Positions 18,736 to 27,085 of a stretch of DNA of 64,000 nucleotides are shown piece after piece. The DNA lies in the NCBI GenBank assembly GCA_015062285.1, contig SUUY01000001.1, positions 234,880 through 298,879 on the forward strand. Reading direction: 5' to 3'. Made by a program: the position numbers and the translations under genes. This DNA comes from Alphaproteobacteria bacterium (GTDB taxonomy: Bacteria > Pseudomonadota > Alphaproteobacteria > RF32 > CAG-239). Positions within the stretch are counted from its first letter, which is position 1, and each line of letters begins with the position of its first letter. Below the pieces are notes generated by a model. That model did no database searches. It was not told where the DNA came from and worked only from the letters and a program-made list of their open reading frames with translations.

Positions 18736-20196
18736 TTAGCCTAATTTTGTTTCAGGAGTTAATGTTGCTCCTTCTTTGGAGTATACATCAACAGCGCGAG
18801 CAGCTTTTTTAGATAGTGCTATGCATCCGGGACCAGAAACACATCCGCCTTCACAACACATAACTTCAAGCATGTTATTTTCGCATCCTTTTGTAGCATA
18901 ACGTTTTAAGAGCTTGAGGTTGTCTTTGCTTAATCCGTCTATTTTTTCAGGGCGAAAATCTACCTTGCCTTGTACTATGTCTGCAACAGCACCTGCTACT
19001 CCGCCGCTTATTGGGAATAAACGTCCTTGAGCATGAGATATTTTGCCAAACGGAACTTCTTCACACTCATCAACGTTTATTTTAGCAGCGACAAGCATTG
19101 CACCTAATTCTTCAAATGTGAGAACGTAGTCAACATTTGGATCTGATTCTGCTTCGGCACGCTTGGCCAAGCAAGGACCCACAAATACAGTGATGCAGTC
19201 AGGCATCTCTTTTTTCATAAGTTCTGCAGTGTAGTACATTGGTGTTTTAGTATCAGAAACATATGGTCTTATTTCCGGAATATGAATCTCTGCAGCTCTA
19301 AAATATGCCGGACAACAAGATGTGGTCATGAATTTTTGGCCTTCTTCCATGCGTTCGATAAATTCGGCAGCTTCTTTTTGAGTGGTAATATCTGCTCCGA
19401 CAGCAACTTCAATTACTTCGGAAAAACCAAACTTTTTAAGAGCGCCGGCAAGACTGTTAAGAGATCCTGGGAACTGGCCAGCAATAGCAGGAGCAAGCAT
19501 TGCTACAACTTTTTTATCTGTTTCTTTGATTTCTCTGATTACATCAATCATTTGCGAGCGTTCGACAATAGCTCCAAATGGGCAAGAAGCTAAGCACTTA
19601 CCGCATGAAATACACTTTTCGGTATCAATGTGTTCTTTACCGGCTTCATCTTTGGTAATGGCTCCAACCGGACATGCTTCTTCACAAGGAACGGGTATTT
19701 TGACAACAGAATGATATGGACAAACTTCATAACATTTGCCACAGTTTACACATAGGTCAGGATCAATTTTAGCGCGACCATTTACAATGCTTATGGCTTG
19801 TTTAGGACAGTTTAAACGGCAAGGTTGAGCAAAGCAACCTCGGCAAACATCTGTAATCACATATTGAGATTTAACACAAGCAGAACAAGCAACATCAATT
19901 ACAGAAAGTTTGTTTTTTGGAGCACTTGTGCGTTCTAAAGCTTGTTGTCCATATTCTTTAAGCGAAGTCAGTTCATCTGTTTCTTCTTCAGGACAGTGAC
20001 CAAGCCCAGCCATACAACGATATTTTAATACGGCACGATCCTTATATACACAACAGCGGCTAACCTCGCCATCTTTGGGTCGCAATGTTAAAGGGATACG
20101 ATCGGCATCTTCGAATTTATTTTCAAGGTAACTTTCTGCCAACTTAATTAATATTTTTGTGCGCATAAGGTTGGCATTGTTCTTGGGTATTAGCAT
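18736..20196 (-). CDS. Monomeric [FeFe]-hydrogenase (group B-like)
   Basis: 486 residues. Catalyses reversible proton reduction to H2. An N-terminal Cys-rich region (VACSACVKSQ, CRGCFAQPC) is followed by two ferredoxin-type [4Fe-4S] sites (CVNCGKCYEVCP at 149-160 and CISCGKCLASCP at 195-206). The H-cluster motifs are TSCCPAY (C294 proton relay, C295 ligand), VGPCLAK (C342) and EVMCCEGGC (C448, C452). MPC is changed to GPC and the tail reads GPG, as in group B rather than group A enzymes. Maturases HydEFG are not in the window. AGGAG precedes the start. Confidence 0.9.
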   Translation of the reverse strand: MLIPKNNANLMRTKILIKLAESYLENKFEDADRIPLTLRPKDGEVSRCCVYKDRAVLKYRCMAGLGHCPEEETDELTSLKEYGQQALERTSAPKNKLSVIDVACSACVKSQYVITDVCRGCFAQPCRLNCPKQAISIVNGRAKIDPDLCVNCGKCYEVCPYHSVVKIPVPCEEACPVGAITKDEAGKEHIDTEKCISCGKCLASCPFGAIVERSQMIDVIREIKETDKKVVAMLAPAIAGQFPGSLNSLAGALKKFGFSEVIEVAVGADITTQKEAAEFIERMEEGQKFMTTSCCPAYFRAAEIHIPEIRPYVSDTKTPMYYTAELMKKEMPDCITVFVGPCLAKRAEAESDPNVDYVLTFEELGAMLVAAKINVDECEEVPFGKISHAQGRLFPISGGVAGAVADIVQGKVDFRPEKIDGLSKDNLKLLKRYATKGCENNMLEVMCCEGGCVSGPGCIALSKKAARAVDVYSKEGATLTPETKLG

Positions 20197-20234
20197 TATT
20201 TACTCCTATATTTTCGAACTTATTTTTTTATTAT

Positions 20235-20492
20235 TTATTTAAGTTGTTCTCTAATTTTGCTAACCACTTTTTCATAAGTGGCTTCTTCAATTAATTCGTC
20301 ATTTACGAACACGAAAGGACCTCGATTGTATTTTTTGGTGATGTCTTTGCATAATCCCATACAGCGCTCCTCAATGATTTCGATTTTATCGGCAATGTCG
20401 GTTGGGGCATTAAATTCCAAAGACTGAATTTGAGCAGATCCCATTACAAAACAAGATGTTCCAACGCAAATTCTAACTTTTATTTTTTCCAT
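20235..20492 (-). CDS. Thioredoxin-like [2Fe-2S] ferredoxin
   Basis: 85 residues. Two cysteine pairs, CVGTSC at the N-terminus and CMGLC in the middle, fit the NuoE/HydA-associated thioredoxin-like ferredoxin fold. A likely electron carrier for one of the hydrogenases. It lies between the phosphatase and the monomeric hydrogenase, in the same direction, 14 bases after the former. Confidence 0.8.
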   Translation of the reverse strand: MEKIKVRICVGTSCFVMGSAQIQSLEFNAPTDIADKIEIIEERCMGLCKDITKKYNRGPFVFVNDELIEEATYEKVVSKIREQLK

Positions 20493-20506
20493 TTTGACAA
20501 TCCTTT

Positions 20507-21682
20507 CTATATGTATCTGACGCTTATTTCTTTTAGGTATTTATCTTGCAACATTCTAAATATCTTTTTTACAATATTGCGGCGAATTTCTAACTCCATA
20601 GGCAAATTTGGATCTTGATGGGCAATATTGATTTTGGTTCCGACAACAAAATCAATTCTGTCACTTTCTAAGAGCATTTTTGCTAAACGAGTTGCTCCAT
20701 TGTTTTTATCTTTATCTATACCTTCTTTTAGCATACGATAAACATCAGTCAAGGTTAAAATGCCTTCTGTAACCAAATCCACACCGGGCATAATGGAACA
20801 CATAGGAATTTTGGGGTCAAAAGATGTTTTATCAATTTCACATTGCAGGCATAGTTCTCTTTCAACGATATTGGCGGTTGTGCCGCCACAAATAACTGTT
20901 TTTCCATCATAATCAGCAACTAAGTCGGCAAACTCTTTGTCTTTGCTTTCTTCAAACGGAGGACCGGTTAAGACCAAAAGTTTGCGAGGTTTGCGAAAGT
21001 ATAAAACGACGCAACTTATATCATCTCCGGCATGTTTTTCAACCTCTTTGTCGATAGCCTCTTTTACAATGGCTTGGGCTAAGTCGTGAGCGGAAATGAG
21101 GGGATTCTTGCGGATTTTTTCCAATGCGAAGTTAAGGCAACCTTGCCGTTGCCAGCCAAGAGGATATAGGCGATTTCCAAGACCTGCTTGACTTACGCCA
21201 TCGGATATTAAAATTATTCTGTCTTCTTCCTGGTTGGTCATCTGAGCGATGTTTATTGTTCTTTCTTTCCACTTGGCAGATGATATTTCTTTATACCTAA
21301 CATTAATTGGTTTGTCCCCTCTAATCAGCATAAATGGAGGGTTGTCCATTTCAAAAACTCTGGTTTTGCCGTCAAGTTCGGTATCTACAACCGAAAATGT
21401 TGCGTAACTTATTTTGCGAATTTGGCAGATCGGTAGGGCGTCCATCATGATTTCTGATGAATGAGCCAGCTCCATATTGCTTTCAACAAATTTCATGGCC
21501 ATTCTGGTTGTCATGGAAGATAAAATATTAGCTTTTACACCACTACCAAGTCCATCAGATAAAATAGATATTATGCGACGTTCTTCGGGGATTTTTTTTG
21601 AGTAAACCGTATCACCAAAGCAATCTTCGCCATGTTTTTGTTGTTGAGCCGTGCCGATTTCAATATATAAAGAATCGTTCAT
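20507..21682 (-). CDS. SpoIIE/PP2C-type protein phosphatase of the hydrogenase operon
   Basis: 391 residues. The PP2C-like core carries metal-binding aspartates in IISILSDGLGSG (near residue 42), IILISDGVSQAG (near residue 155) and HAGDDISCVVLYF (near residue 223). The C-terminal 160 residues (LLVLTGPPFEE, VICGGTTANIV) form an extra domain. It starts 3 bases after the sensory hydrogenase stops. Equivalent hydrogenase clusters in Firmicutes also include a phosphatase. A role in relaying an H2 or redox signal is inference. Confidence 0.85.
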   Translation of the reverse strand: MNDSLYIEIGTAQQQKHGEDCFGDTVYSKKIPEERRIISILSDGLGSGVKANILSSMTTRMAMKFVESNMELAHSSEIMMDALPICQIRKISYATFSVVDTELDGKTRVFEMDNPPFMLIRGDKPINVRYKEISSAKWKERTINIAQMTNQEEDRIILISDGVSQAGLGNRLYPLGWQRQGCLNFALEKIRKNPLISAHDLAQAIVKEAIDKEVEKHAGDDISCVVLYFRKPRKLLVLTGPPFEESKDKEFADLVADYDGKTVICGGTTANIVERELCLQCEIDKTSFDPKIPMCSIMPGVDLVTEGILTLTDVYRMLKEGIDKDKNNGATRLAKMLLESDRIDFVVGTKINIAHQDPNLPMELEIRRNIVKKIFRMLQDKYLKEISVRYI

Positions 21683-21685
21683 GAC

Positions 21686-23470
21686 TTAAGAGTCCTTTTC
21701 TGCCGAATTGGTGCGAACCTTTAAGCCTGCTGCAGAGGTTTCATCTGCCGCATAATCTTTGGCGATAGAACGGAGAAGGACTTCGGTTTCGGCCATGTGC
21801 TCGCCAAGTGTACATGCTATTTGTTGAACTGTGGCTAAGTTTTTATGGATAACTTCTTTGGCTCTTGCAGCAATTTGTTCTTTGTGCATTTCAGTGTTGG
21901 TTACGTCTTCAATAATTCCGCCGACACTTTGTTTGGCATCAATATTGAATACAACAACATCGAAAAGTTTATCTTCGTGGCGCACGTGTTCTTTATGAAT
22001 ATCTTGCTCTAAGTCTAATGATGCGGAGAAAAGGTTGGTGAAACTGATGAAGTCACGAAGGTTGGCCCCGTTTAAGTTATCATAATCATATATATCTGCG
22101 TGTTCTTCTTCATTCCAGAAGGTATCTCTAAATTCATCATTATATTCCATAATGTTAAGTTTAGAATCGGCAATAACGATAGGAGAGGGAATACAACGAA
22201 TTAGAGCATTTGCTTTGCGTTGAGCTTGTTGCTTCATGTGAGAAACACACATCTCAGGTTCTGCTTTGCCTAAGAGTAGAGCTTTGGCAAAATTACGACA
22301 TGTGTCATAGCCACATCCGCCGCAGTTTAACTCATCATCTATGGAGAATTTGCCGATTTTGGCCAGTACTTTCCGAATATCAGAATCGTCAAAGTTGGTA
22401 GAGTTATCAAAGTTGTCTTGAGCCTTGTAATTAACAATGATATTGTGTTGTGGAGTTCTTGTACCGGATTGTTCAGTAAAAGATGTGTGCTTTAAGATGT
22501 TTAATCTTTTTTGTAATCCCGATGATTTGTTTGTTGTGCAAGGCCCTGATACGCACCCACCATAGCAAGCCAAGCATTCAATAAAGGTAGGTTGTTCAAT
22601 GTTGTCAGGATCTATATTTGATAATTCATTTTGAATGCTGAATATGCCGGTTATTTGTGCAGTATATACACTGTTATCTAAGTTATATGCTTTAATTGTT
22701 TCAAGCATTCCGCCTTCAATAGGATATGCGGTTCCTTCTTGAGCGCGTTCAAGTGTGAATACATCATAGACACCGGGTTTGGTTTTGGCGGGATCTATTT
22801 TCTCGTCTTTTAGCCATTGGCGAAGATCGTTAAAGCTAAGAGCAACACTTAAAAGATCGGGATGACGATCGGCTTCAAACTTTTTGGCAATGCAAGGACC
22901 GATAAAGATAGTTTCGATATGGTTGCCGAATTTTTCTTTAAGCATACGACAATGAGCTAAGAGAGGAGATGCAATATTGGTTATATTTGGAGTAAGCTCC
23001 GGAAGGTATTTTTCTATGTATTCAACAACAGCTGGGCAAGCACTGGATAGAAATAGTTTCTTTTCGCCTTTAGAAATAGAGTCTTTGATTGTTTTGACAG
23101 TTTGAGCGGTAACTTCTTGGGCGCCAAGAGCTGTTTCGCTAACTCCTCGAATGCCAAGCTTACGGATGGCGGCAACAATTTGTTCTGCATTGTATTCCGG
23201 AAATTCGGTTATCCATGATGGGGCTAATGATACATATATTTCTTTATTGGATGAAACAAGGTATTTGGCTCGAGCAAGATCACTGCGAGGTTGCTTGGCT
23301 TTTGAAGGGCAAACACGATAACATGTTCCACATGCAATACATAAATCAGGAACAATCATAGCAGAATTTTCTTCAATTTTAATAGCTTTGACGGGGCAGC
23401 GGCGGACACACTTGTAGCAATCTTGGCAATCTGTTTTAACGGTATGTAAGGGGTGTTCTCTGTTTTGCAT
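21686..23470 (-). CDS. hydS: Sensory [FeFe]-hydrogenase-like protein with PAS domain (HydS type)
   Basis: 594 residues. Two [4Fe-4S] sites (C15-C25 and C44-C54) are followed by the H-cluster domain: SSACPA (C145 ligand, A144 in place of the proton-relay Cys), IGPCIAK (C193), and ECLACYGGCVSGPC (C302, C306). Then comes an extra Cys-rich [4Fe-4S] domain (NCGGCGYDTC at 382-391, C408), a PAS domain (about 420-530) and a helical tail. This architecture is that of group C sensory hydrogenases, thought to sense H2 and signal. Its start overlaps the upstream ferredoxin stop (TAATG). Confidence 0.88.
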   Translation of the reverse strand: MQNREHPLHTVKTDCQDCYKCVRRCPVKAIKIEENSAMIVPDLCIACGTCYRVCPSKAKQPRSDLARAKYLVSSNKEIYVSLAPSWITEFPEYNAEQIVAAIRKLGIRGVSETALGAQEVTAQTVKTIKDSISKGEKKLFLSSACPAVVEYIEKYLPELTPNITNIASPLLAHCRMLKEKFGNHIETIFIGPCIAKKFEADRHPDLLSVALSFNDLRQWLKDEKIDPAKTKPGVYDVFTLERAQEGTAYPIEGGMLETIKAYNLDNSVYTAQITGIFSIQNELSNIDPDNIEQPTFIECLACYGGCVSGPCTTNKSSGLQKRLNILKHTSFTEQSGTRTPQHNIIVNYKAQDNFDNSTNFDDSDIRKVLAKIGKFSIDDELNCGGCGYDTCRNFAKALLLGKAEPEMCVSHMKQQAQRKANALIRCIPSPIVIADSKLNIMEYNDEFRDTFWNEEEHADIYDYDNLNGANLRDFISFTNLFSASLDLEQDIHKEHVRHEDKLFDVVVFNIDAKQSVGGIIEDVTNTEMHKEQIAARAKEVIHKNLATVQQIACTLGEHMAETEVLLRSIAKDYAADETSAAGLKVRTNSAEKDS

Positions 23471-23718
23471 TAGTCGTTTGCCTTATAATGTTTTTCTAAA
23501 ATATCAAGCAAGGTGTTGCTATCGAGGTTGTTGTATTCTTTATCGTCGATGGTGATGTTGGGGCCTTTGGAGCAGTTGTTGCAACAGCGAAGGCCGGTGA
23601 GCTCAATTTGGGCATCAAGATTGTTTTTGGCAATGTATTCCTGAATCGTTTGCAGGTTTTTTGAGTTGCCTCGAGCAAAGCAAGAGCTACCCATGCAGAC
23701 TTTGATGTGTGATGTCAT
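23470..23718 (-). CDS. Thioredoxin-like [2Fe-2S] ferredoxin, first gene of the hydrogenase operon
   Basis: 82 residues. CMGSSCFARGN and CCNNC give the four-cysteine pattern of NuoE-like thioredoxin ferredoxins. GGAG lies upstream of the ATG at 23718. It shares a 1-base stop/start overlap with hydS and is paralogous to the ferredoxin at 20235-20492, so each hydrogenase may have its own carrier. Confidence 0.8.
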   Translation of the reverse strand: MTSHIKVCMGSSCFARGNSKNLQTIQEYIAKNNLDAQIELTGLRCCNNCSKGPNITIDDKEYNNLDSNTLLDILEKHYKAND

Positions 23719-23750
23719 TGTTTTCTCCGCAAAAAAATAAAGCTTTTGTC

Positions 23751-23778
23751 AGTATATAAAAAGATATAAAAAATGCAA
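23751..23778 (-). promoter_or_regulatory. Promoter of the hydrogenase operon
   Basis: Leftward strand: TTGCAT (23773-23778), 16-base spacer, TATACT (23751-23756), 33 bases before the first start codon. Same design as at 992-1019 and 1070-1097. Confidence 0.6.
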
Positions 23779-23819
23779 TATATTGTTTGGATTATAAATT
23801 TATTTTATGTAAGGAAAAA

Positions 23820-23888
23820 ATGTCTAATTTGCTTGCTCTTATTGAGAAGCAAGTTTATGATATGAAATTATTTAATGGTTGGGATTAA
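23820..23888 (+). CDS. Short 22-codon upstream ORF, candidate leader peptide
   Basis: ATG at 23820 with AAGGA 5 bases upstream, then 22 sense codons and TAA at 23886-23888, 5 bases before the start of the EAL-like gene and in another frame. The following gene has only AAGGG two bases before its ATG, so translation of this small ORF could deliver ribosomes to it. The peptide begins MSNLLALIEKQ. No homology claimed. Confidence 0.4.
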   Translation: MSNLLALIEKQVYDMKLFNGWD

Positions 23889-23893
23889 GGGTT

Positions 23894-25171
23894 ATGGCTA
23901 AAACGGAAGGTTTTGCTGAAGAAAAAAAAATATTGGAGTTTTTGAGGCGTATTGAGCGAAATCAATCTGCATATTCGGCTTTATATGTTTATGTTTCAAA
24001 GTTAAAACCTAAAAACAGACACCCCTTATTTGTTAAAGTTATTGCTCGTTTGTTTGACGGCTTGGTTGGAGCTGCCGAAGGTCAGCTCTTTGTATTGGAA
24101 AATGGTGATTTTGTTATTATTGGAAAAAATATAACATCAGTAACAATTAATAATGCTGTAGGTAAGCTTCGCAAATGTTTAGCCAGTGATCCGATATTAA
24201 TGTCTCAAGAAGAATGTGCTTTTACAAAAATATATATGTTTCCTGAAGAGTTTATCGACTTGGGAATGCAGATAGAAGAAATGATGATAAATCGAAATGT
24301 TGACGTGCCGACAATCCAAAAGTTTGCAATAGAAGCAAAACAGCTTGAAAGTGTTAAAGAACATCTTGATGATATTGACGTTGCGGAAATTGTTAAGCAT
24401 CAGAGTATATTACGTTTTGAGAGTTCTGATGTTTTTAAGTCTTTGTATCAGGAGTTTTTTGTGGCGGTTAAGGATTTGAGTTTGCAATATAATCCGTCAA
24501 TAGATTTGGTTGCAAATAAATGGTTGTTTTTGTATTTGACGCAAATTTTAGATAAAAAAACAATTTCATCGTTTAAGCAAAGTGCAATTAATAATTATCC
24601 TCAAGCAGTGGGACTTAATTTGAACTTATCATCAGTTTTTTCTGATGAGTTTAAGAATCTGATAAGCGATTTTACAAATTCGGGCAAATATATAATTGCA
24701 GAAGTGCAGTTATCAGATATGTTTAATAGTTTGAACTTGTATTTTGAGGCAAAAAAGTTTTTGCATGATCATAATTGTAAAATGTTAGTAGACGGGTTAA
24801 CATTGAGTATGTTACAGACTTTGGATATACCAAGATTGCAACCAGATTTGGTTAAAATATTTTGGGATCCGATAATGGAATTTGATACAAATAATGCTAA
24901 TTTTAAGAAGTTTATTTCTGATTTTGGGTCTGATAATATTATTTTGGCAAAATGCAAAGATGTAAAATCTATTCGATGGGGCATAAAATATGGAATAAGA
25001 AATTTTCAGGGTCCATATATAGATAATTTGGAAGTTGAATTAGTTCGCAAGCAATGTCCGAATGGAGGCATATGTACAACAGAGGATTGTCTTAAACGCA
25101 GAAGGCTTATAGTGGGGGCTGAGCGTGATAAGTGTGTATATAAAGATTATTTGGAAAAAATATTGGAGTAA
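23894..25171 (+). CDS. Degenerate EAL-domain protein
   Basis: 425 residues from the ATG at 23894. The C-terminal ~240 residues follow an EAL phosphodiesterase outline: LNLNLSSVFSDEF (compare NLS...F), IIAEVQLSD (EAL position reads EVQ), MLVDGLTL (replaces DDFG), NIILAKCKD, and GIRNFQGPYID (QG motif). The metal-binding DD and KxD residues are lost, so c-di-GMP hydrolysis is unlikely. It could be a c-di-GMP receptor or a pure protein-interaction module. Its downstream neighbour is a paralogue. Confidence 0.7.
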   Translation: MAKTEGFAEEKKILEFLRRIERNQSAYSALYVYVSKLKPKNRHPLFVKVIARLFDGLVGAAEGQLFVLENGDFVIIGKNITSVTINNAVGKLRKCLASDPILMSQEECAFTKIYMFPEEFIDLGMQIEEMMINRNVDVPTIQKFAIEAKQLESVKEHLDDIDVAEIVKHQSILRFESSDVFKSLYQEFFVAVKDLSLQYNPSIDLVANKWLFLYLTQILDKKTISSFKQSAINNYPQAVGLNLNLSSVFSDEFKNLISDFTNSGKYIIAEVQLSDMFNSLNLYFEAKKFLHDHNCKMLVDGLTLSMLQTLDIPRLQPDLVKIFWDPIMEFDTNNANFKKFISDFGSDNIILAKCKDVKSIRWGIKYGIRNFQGPYIDNLEVELVRKQCPNGGICTTEDCLKRRRLIVGAERDKCVYKDYLEKILE

Positions 25172-25174
25172 AAT

Positions 25175-26380
25175 ATGAGCGGGGAGCAGCAATCAACAAA
25201 TGTTAGTTCTTATTTTGAGCAATTGGCAGAGACTATTGCTGAATATGAGGCTACTTATTTGTTGTTTAGTGAGCTTAGAGACATTAATTTTGGTGTTGTT
25301 TTAAGAAAAAATATTGCTGATGTTTTTTATTTTTTGCAACCGGAAATTAAGTTGTTTTGGCAAAAAAATAATGATCTGGTTGCTGTTTATAAAAAAAATA
25401 CACATGATACTCTATTGTCTTGCTTGGTGAAAATCAGGTTTTTGTTAAGTAATGATAAAATTCTAAAAGAAAGTGGAGATTTATTCGCGGCAGGTATTGC
25501 AAAAAAATATGATTTGTCTAATCAAAAGGAAACTCTTGAAACAGACATAAGAAAGGCAATTGAAGGGTCTATTGCTGTTTTGCCGTCAAATGTAGCAGAG
25601 AATAATGCAAATATTGTTTTTAATTCAACAGGAAGAAAATATCAAAAATCTTTAACTCCTGATGTGTTGGCTAAAATTCAAAAAATATTGTCGGTGACAG
25701 ATTTTTCTGCCTTTATAAGGAGGCAATCGATTTGTGCAATTATCGGAGATTCTCGCCCGCAAAGAGTTTTTGATGAAGTTTATGTTTCGATTACAGATTT
25801 GCGAGAAATATTGATACCAGATGTTGATTTAACATCAAATCCATGGTTGTTTTTATCTTTGAGCGAAACTCTTGATCGGCGTGTTTTGCAAACGATAAGT
25901 CGCCATGATGATAGATCATTGCTTGGAAATTTTAGTATAAATATTAATGTTTCAACAATATTGTCAGATGATTTTTTAGTGTTTGATGACAATATAAATG
26001 TATCTATGCGTTCCAGTATTATTTTAGAATTACAGTTGATGGACATTTTTAGTGATATTAGAGCTTTTAGTTTGGCAAAAACGTTTGCACAAGCCAGGGG
26101 CTATAAAATCTGTGTAGACGGTATTACCGTTGATAAGTTGAAATATATAAAGAGAACGGAACTTAATTGCGATTTATATAAAGTAATTTGGCATCCGTCT
26201 TTTTTTGATGTTATTAGCGAAGATGAGCATTTTATGGATTATGCAAATAAGGCAGAACGAGCAAAAATTGTTCTGTGTAGGATTGATGATAAAAATGCAA
26301 TAGAGTTAGGCAATTCATTTGGCATTAATTTGTATCAGGGCCGATACGTTCAAAGACTTTTGAGTTTGGCTCGAAAATAA
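25175..26380 (+). CDS. Degenerate EAL-domain protein, paralogue of the upstream gene
   Basis: 401 residues, starting 3 bases after the upstream stop. It aligns along the C-terminal half with its neighbour: NPWLFLSLSETLDRRVL, FSININVSTILSDDF, IILELQLMD (ELQ at the EAL position), KICVDGITVDKL, IVLCRIDDKN and GINLYQGRYVQ. Catalytic acidic residues are missing here too. The pair probably arose by tandem duplication and may act together. Confidence 0.7.
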   Translation: MSGEQQSTNVSSYFEQLAETIAEYEATYLLFSELRDINFGVVLRKNIADVFYFLQPEIKLFWQKNNDLVAVYKKNTHDTLLSCLVKIRFLLSNDKILKESGDLFAAGIAKKYDLSNQKETLETDIRKAIEGSIAVLPSNVAENNANIVFNSTGRKYQKSLTPDVLAKIQKILSVTDFSAFIRRQSICAIIGDSRPQRVFDEVYVSITDLREILIPDVDLTSNPWLFLSLSETLDRRVLQTISRHDDRSLLGNFSININVSTILSDDFLVFDDNINVSMRSSIILELQLMDIFSDIRAFSLAKTFAQARGYKICVDGITVDKLKYIKRTELNCDLYKVIWHPSFFDVISEDEHFMDYANKAERAKIVLCRIDDKNAIELGNSFGINLYQGRYVQRLLSLARK

Positions 26381-26404
26381 AAGCCTCACGTTTGTGAGAC
26401 TTTT
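26380..26404. terminator. Hairpin terminator between the EAL pair and the DUF465 gene
   Basis: AAAG-C-CTCAC (26380-26389) pairs with GTGAG-A-CTTTT (26394-26404), with one mismatch; T or A runs on both sides. Serves two convergent genes. Confidence 0.7.
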
Positions 26405-26417
26405 ATTTGTTTTTAGG

Positions 26418-26591
26418 TTATGCTTGTAAAGTTCTTCTTAGCAATTCGTCTTTCTTACGTAGCTTTTCTTTTTTTAATTGCTCAATGCGGATCATGTTTT
26501 TCCAGATGTGACTTTCTTCTTCCTTAATCATGGAATCAAGTTCTGCATGCTGGATTTTTAAGTTTTCAAGAGTAGAATTAACGTGTTCCAT
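26418..26591 (-). CDS. DUF465 (YdcH-like) small coiled-coil protein
   Basis: 57 residues from the ATG at 26591, with GGAGG 6 bases upstream. The whole protein is one charged helix (HVNSTLENLKIQHAELDSMI...LKKEKLRKKDELL), as in DUF465. Function unknown; abundant in Alphaproteobacteria. Confidence 0.8.
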   Translation of the reverse strand: MEHVNSTLENLKIQHAELDSMIKEEESHIWKNMIRIEQLKKEKLRKKDELLRRTLQA

Positions 26592-26672
26592 GAGAATCCT
26601 CCCTATGTGGATTACCATTATAGTATAGCAATTTTTTTTAAAAATTCCATAAAAAAGAATACTTGATATGAA

Positions 26673-27017
26673 ATGCAAAAGATTGACCTACAAAATAAAA
26701 TTCAATCATTGCAAGCTCCTGATACTTCTGTGGAGAGAGCTATTGATAAGGTATTGAATTTTAGTCAAAATTCTTATGAGATTTTCAAAAGTTCGCAAAT
26801 TGAAGAAAAAAGACGAATTTTAAATATTGTTTTTGCGAACTTTTTTATGGAAGGGAAAAATCCAGTTATTTCAATGAGAAAAAACTTCAACCTCCTATCA
26901 AATTTAGGAGGTTGTCAAGATTGGTGCGCCAAAGTTGATGAGTTGTTAGAATCTATTATAGAGAATGCTTATGACATCAATAATGGTTATGAGCAACGGT
27001 ATGACAATAAAGATTAA
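26673..27017 (+). pseudogene. Serine recombinase, C-terminal remnant (tail copy A)
   Basis: 114 codons resembling the extreme C-terminus of large serine recombinases: IEEKRRILNIVFANFFMEGKN, then MRKNFNLLSNLGG, then CQDWCAKVDELLESI. The catalytic and zinc-ribbon parts that should precede it are absent; an in-frame stop lies two codons upstream of the ATG. The last 100 bases recur at 28413-28450 and 29693-29790. It marks the left edge of the island ending at tRNA-Leu(CAG). Confidence 0.65.
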
Positions 27018-27085
27018 TTTTGGATATTTATTTTTTACTAAATATATGATAGACTAAAATCAATGTATTTATGAGGATTTATAAA

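Noticed and set aside
26673..27017. A complete small gene of unknown function
   Set aside because: The sequence aligns with the extreme C-terminus of serine recombinases and lacks the rest, so a remnant is the better reading.
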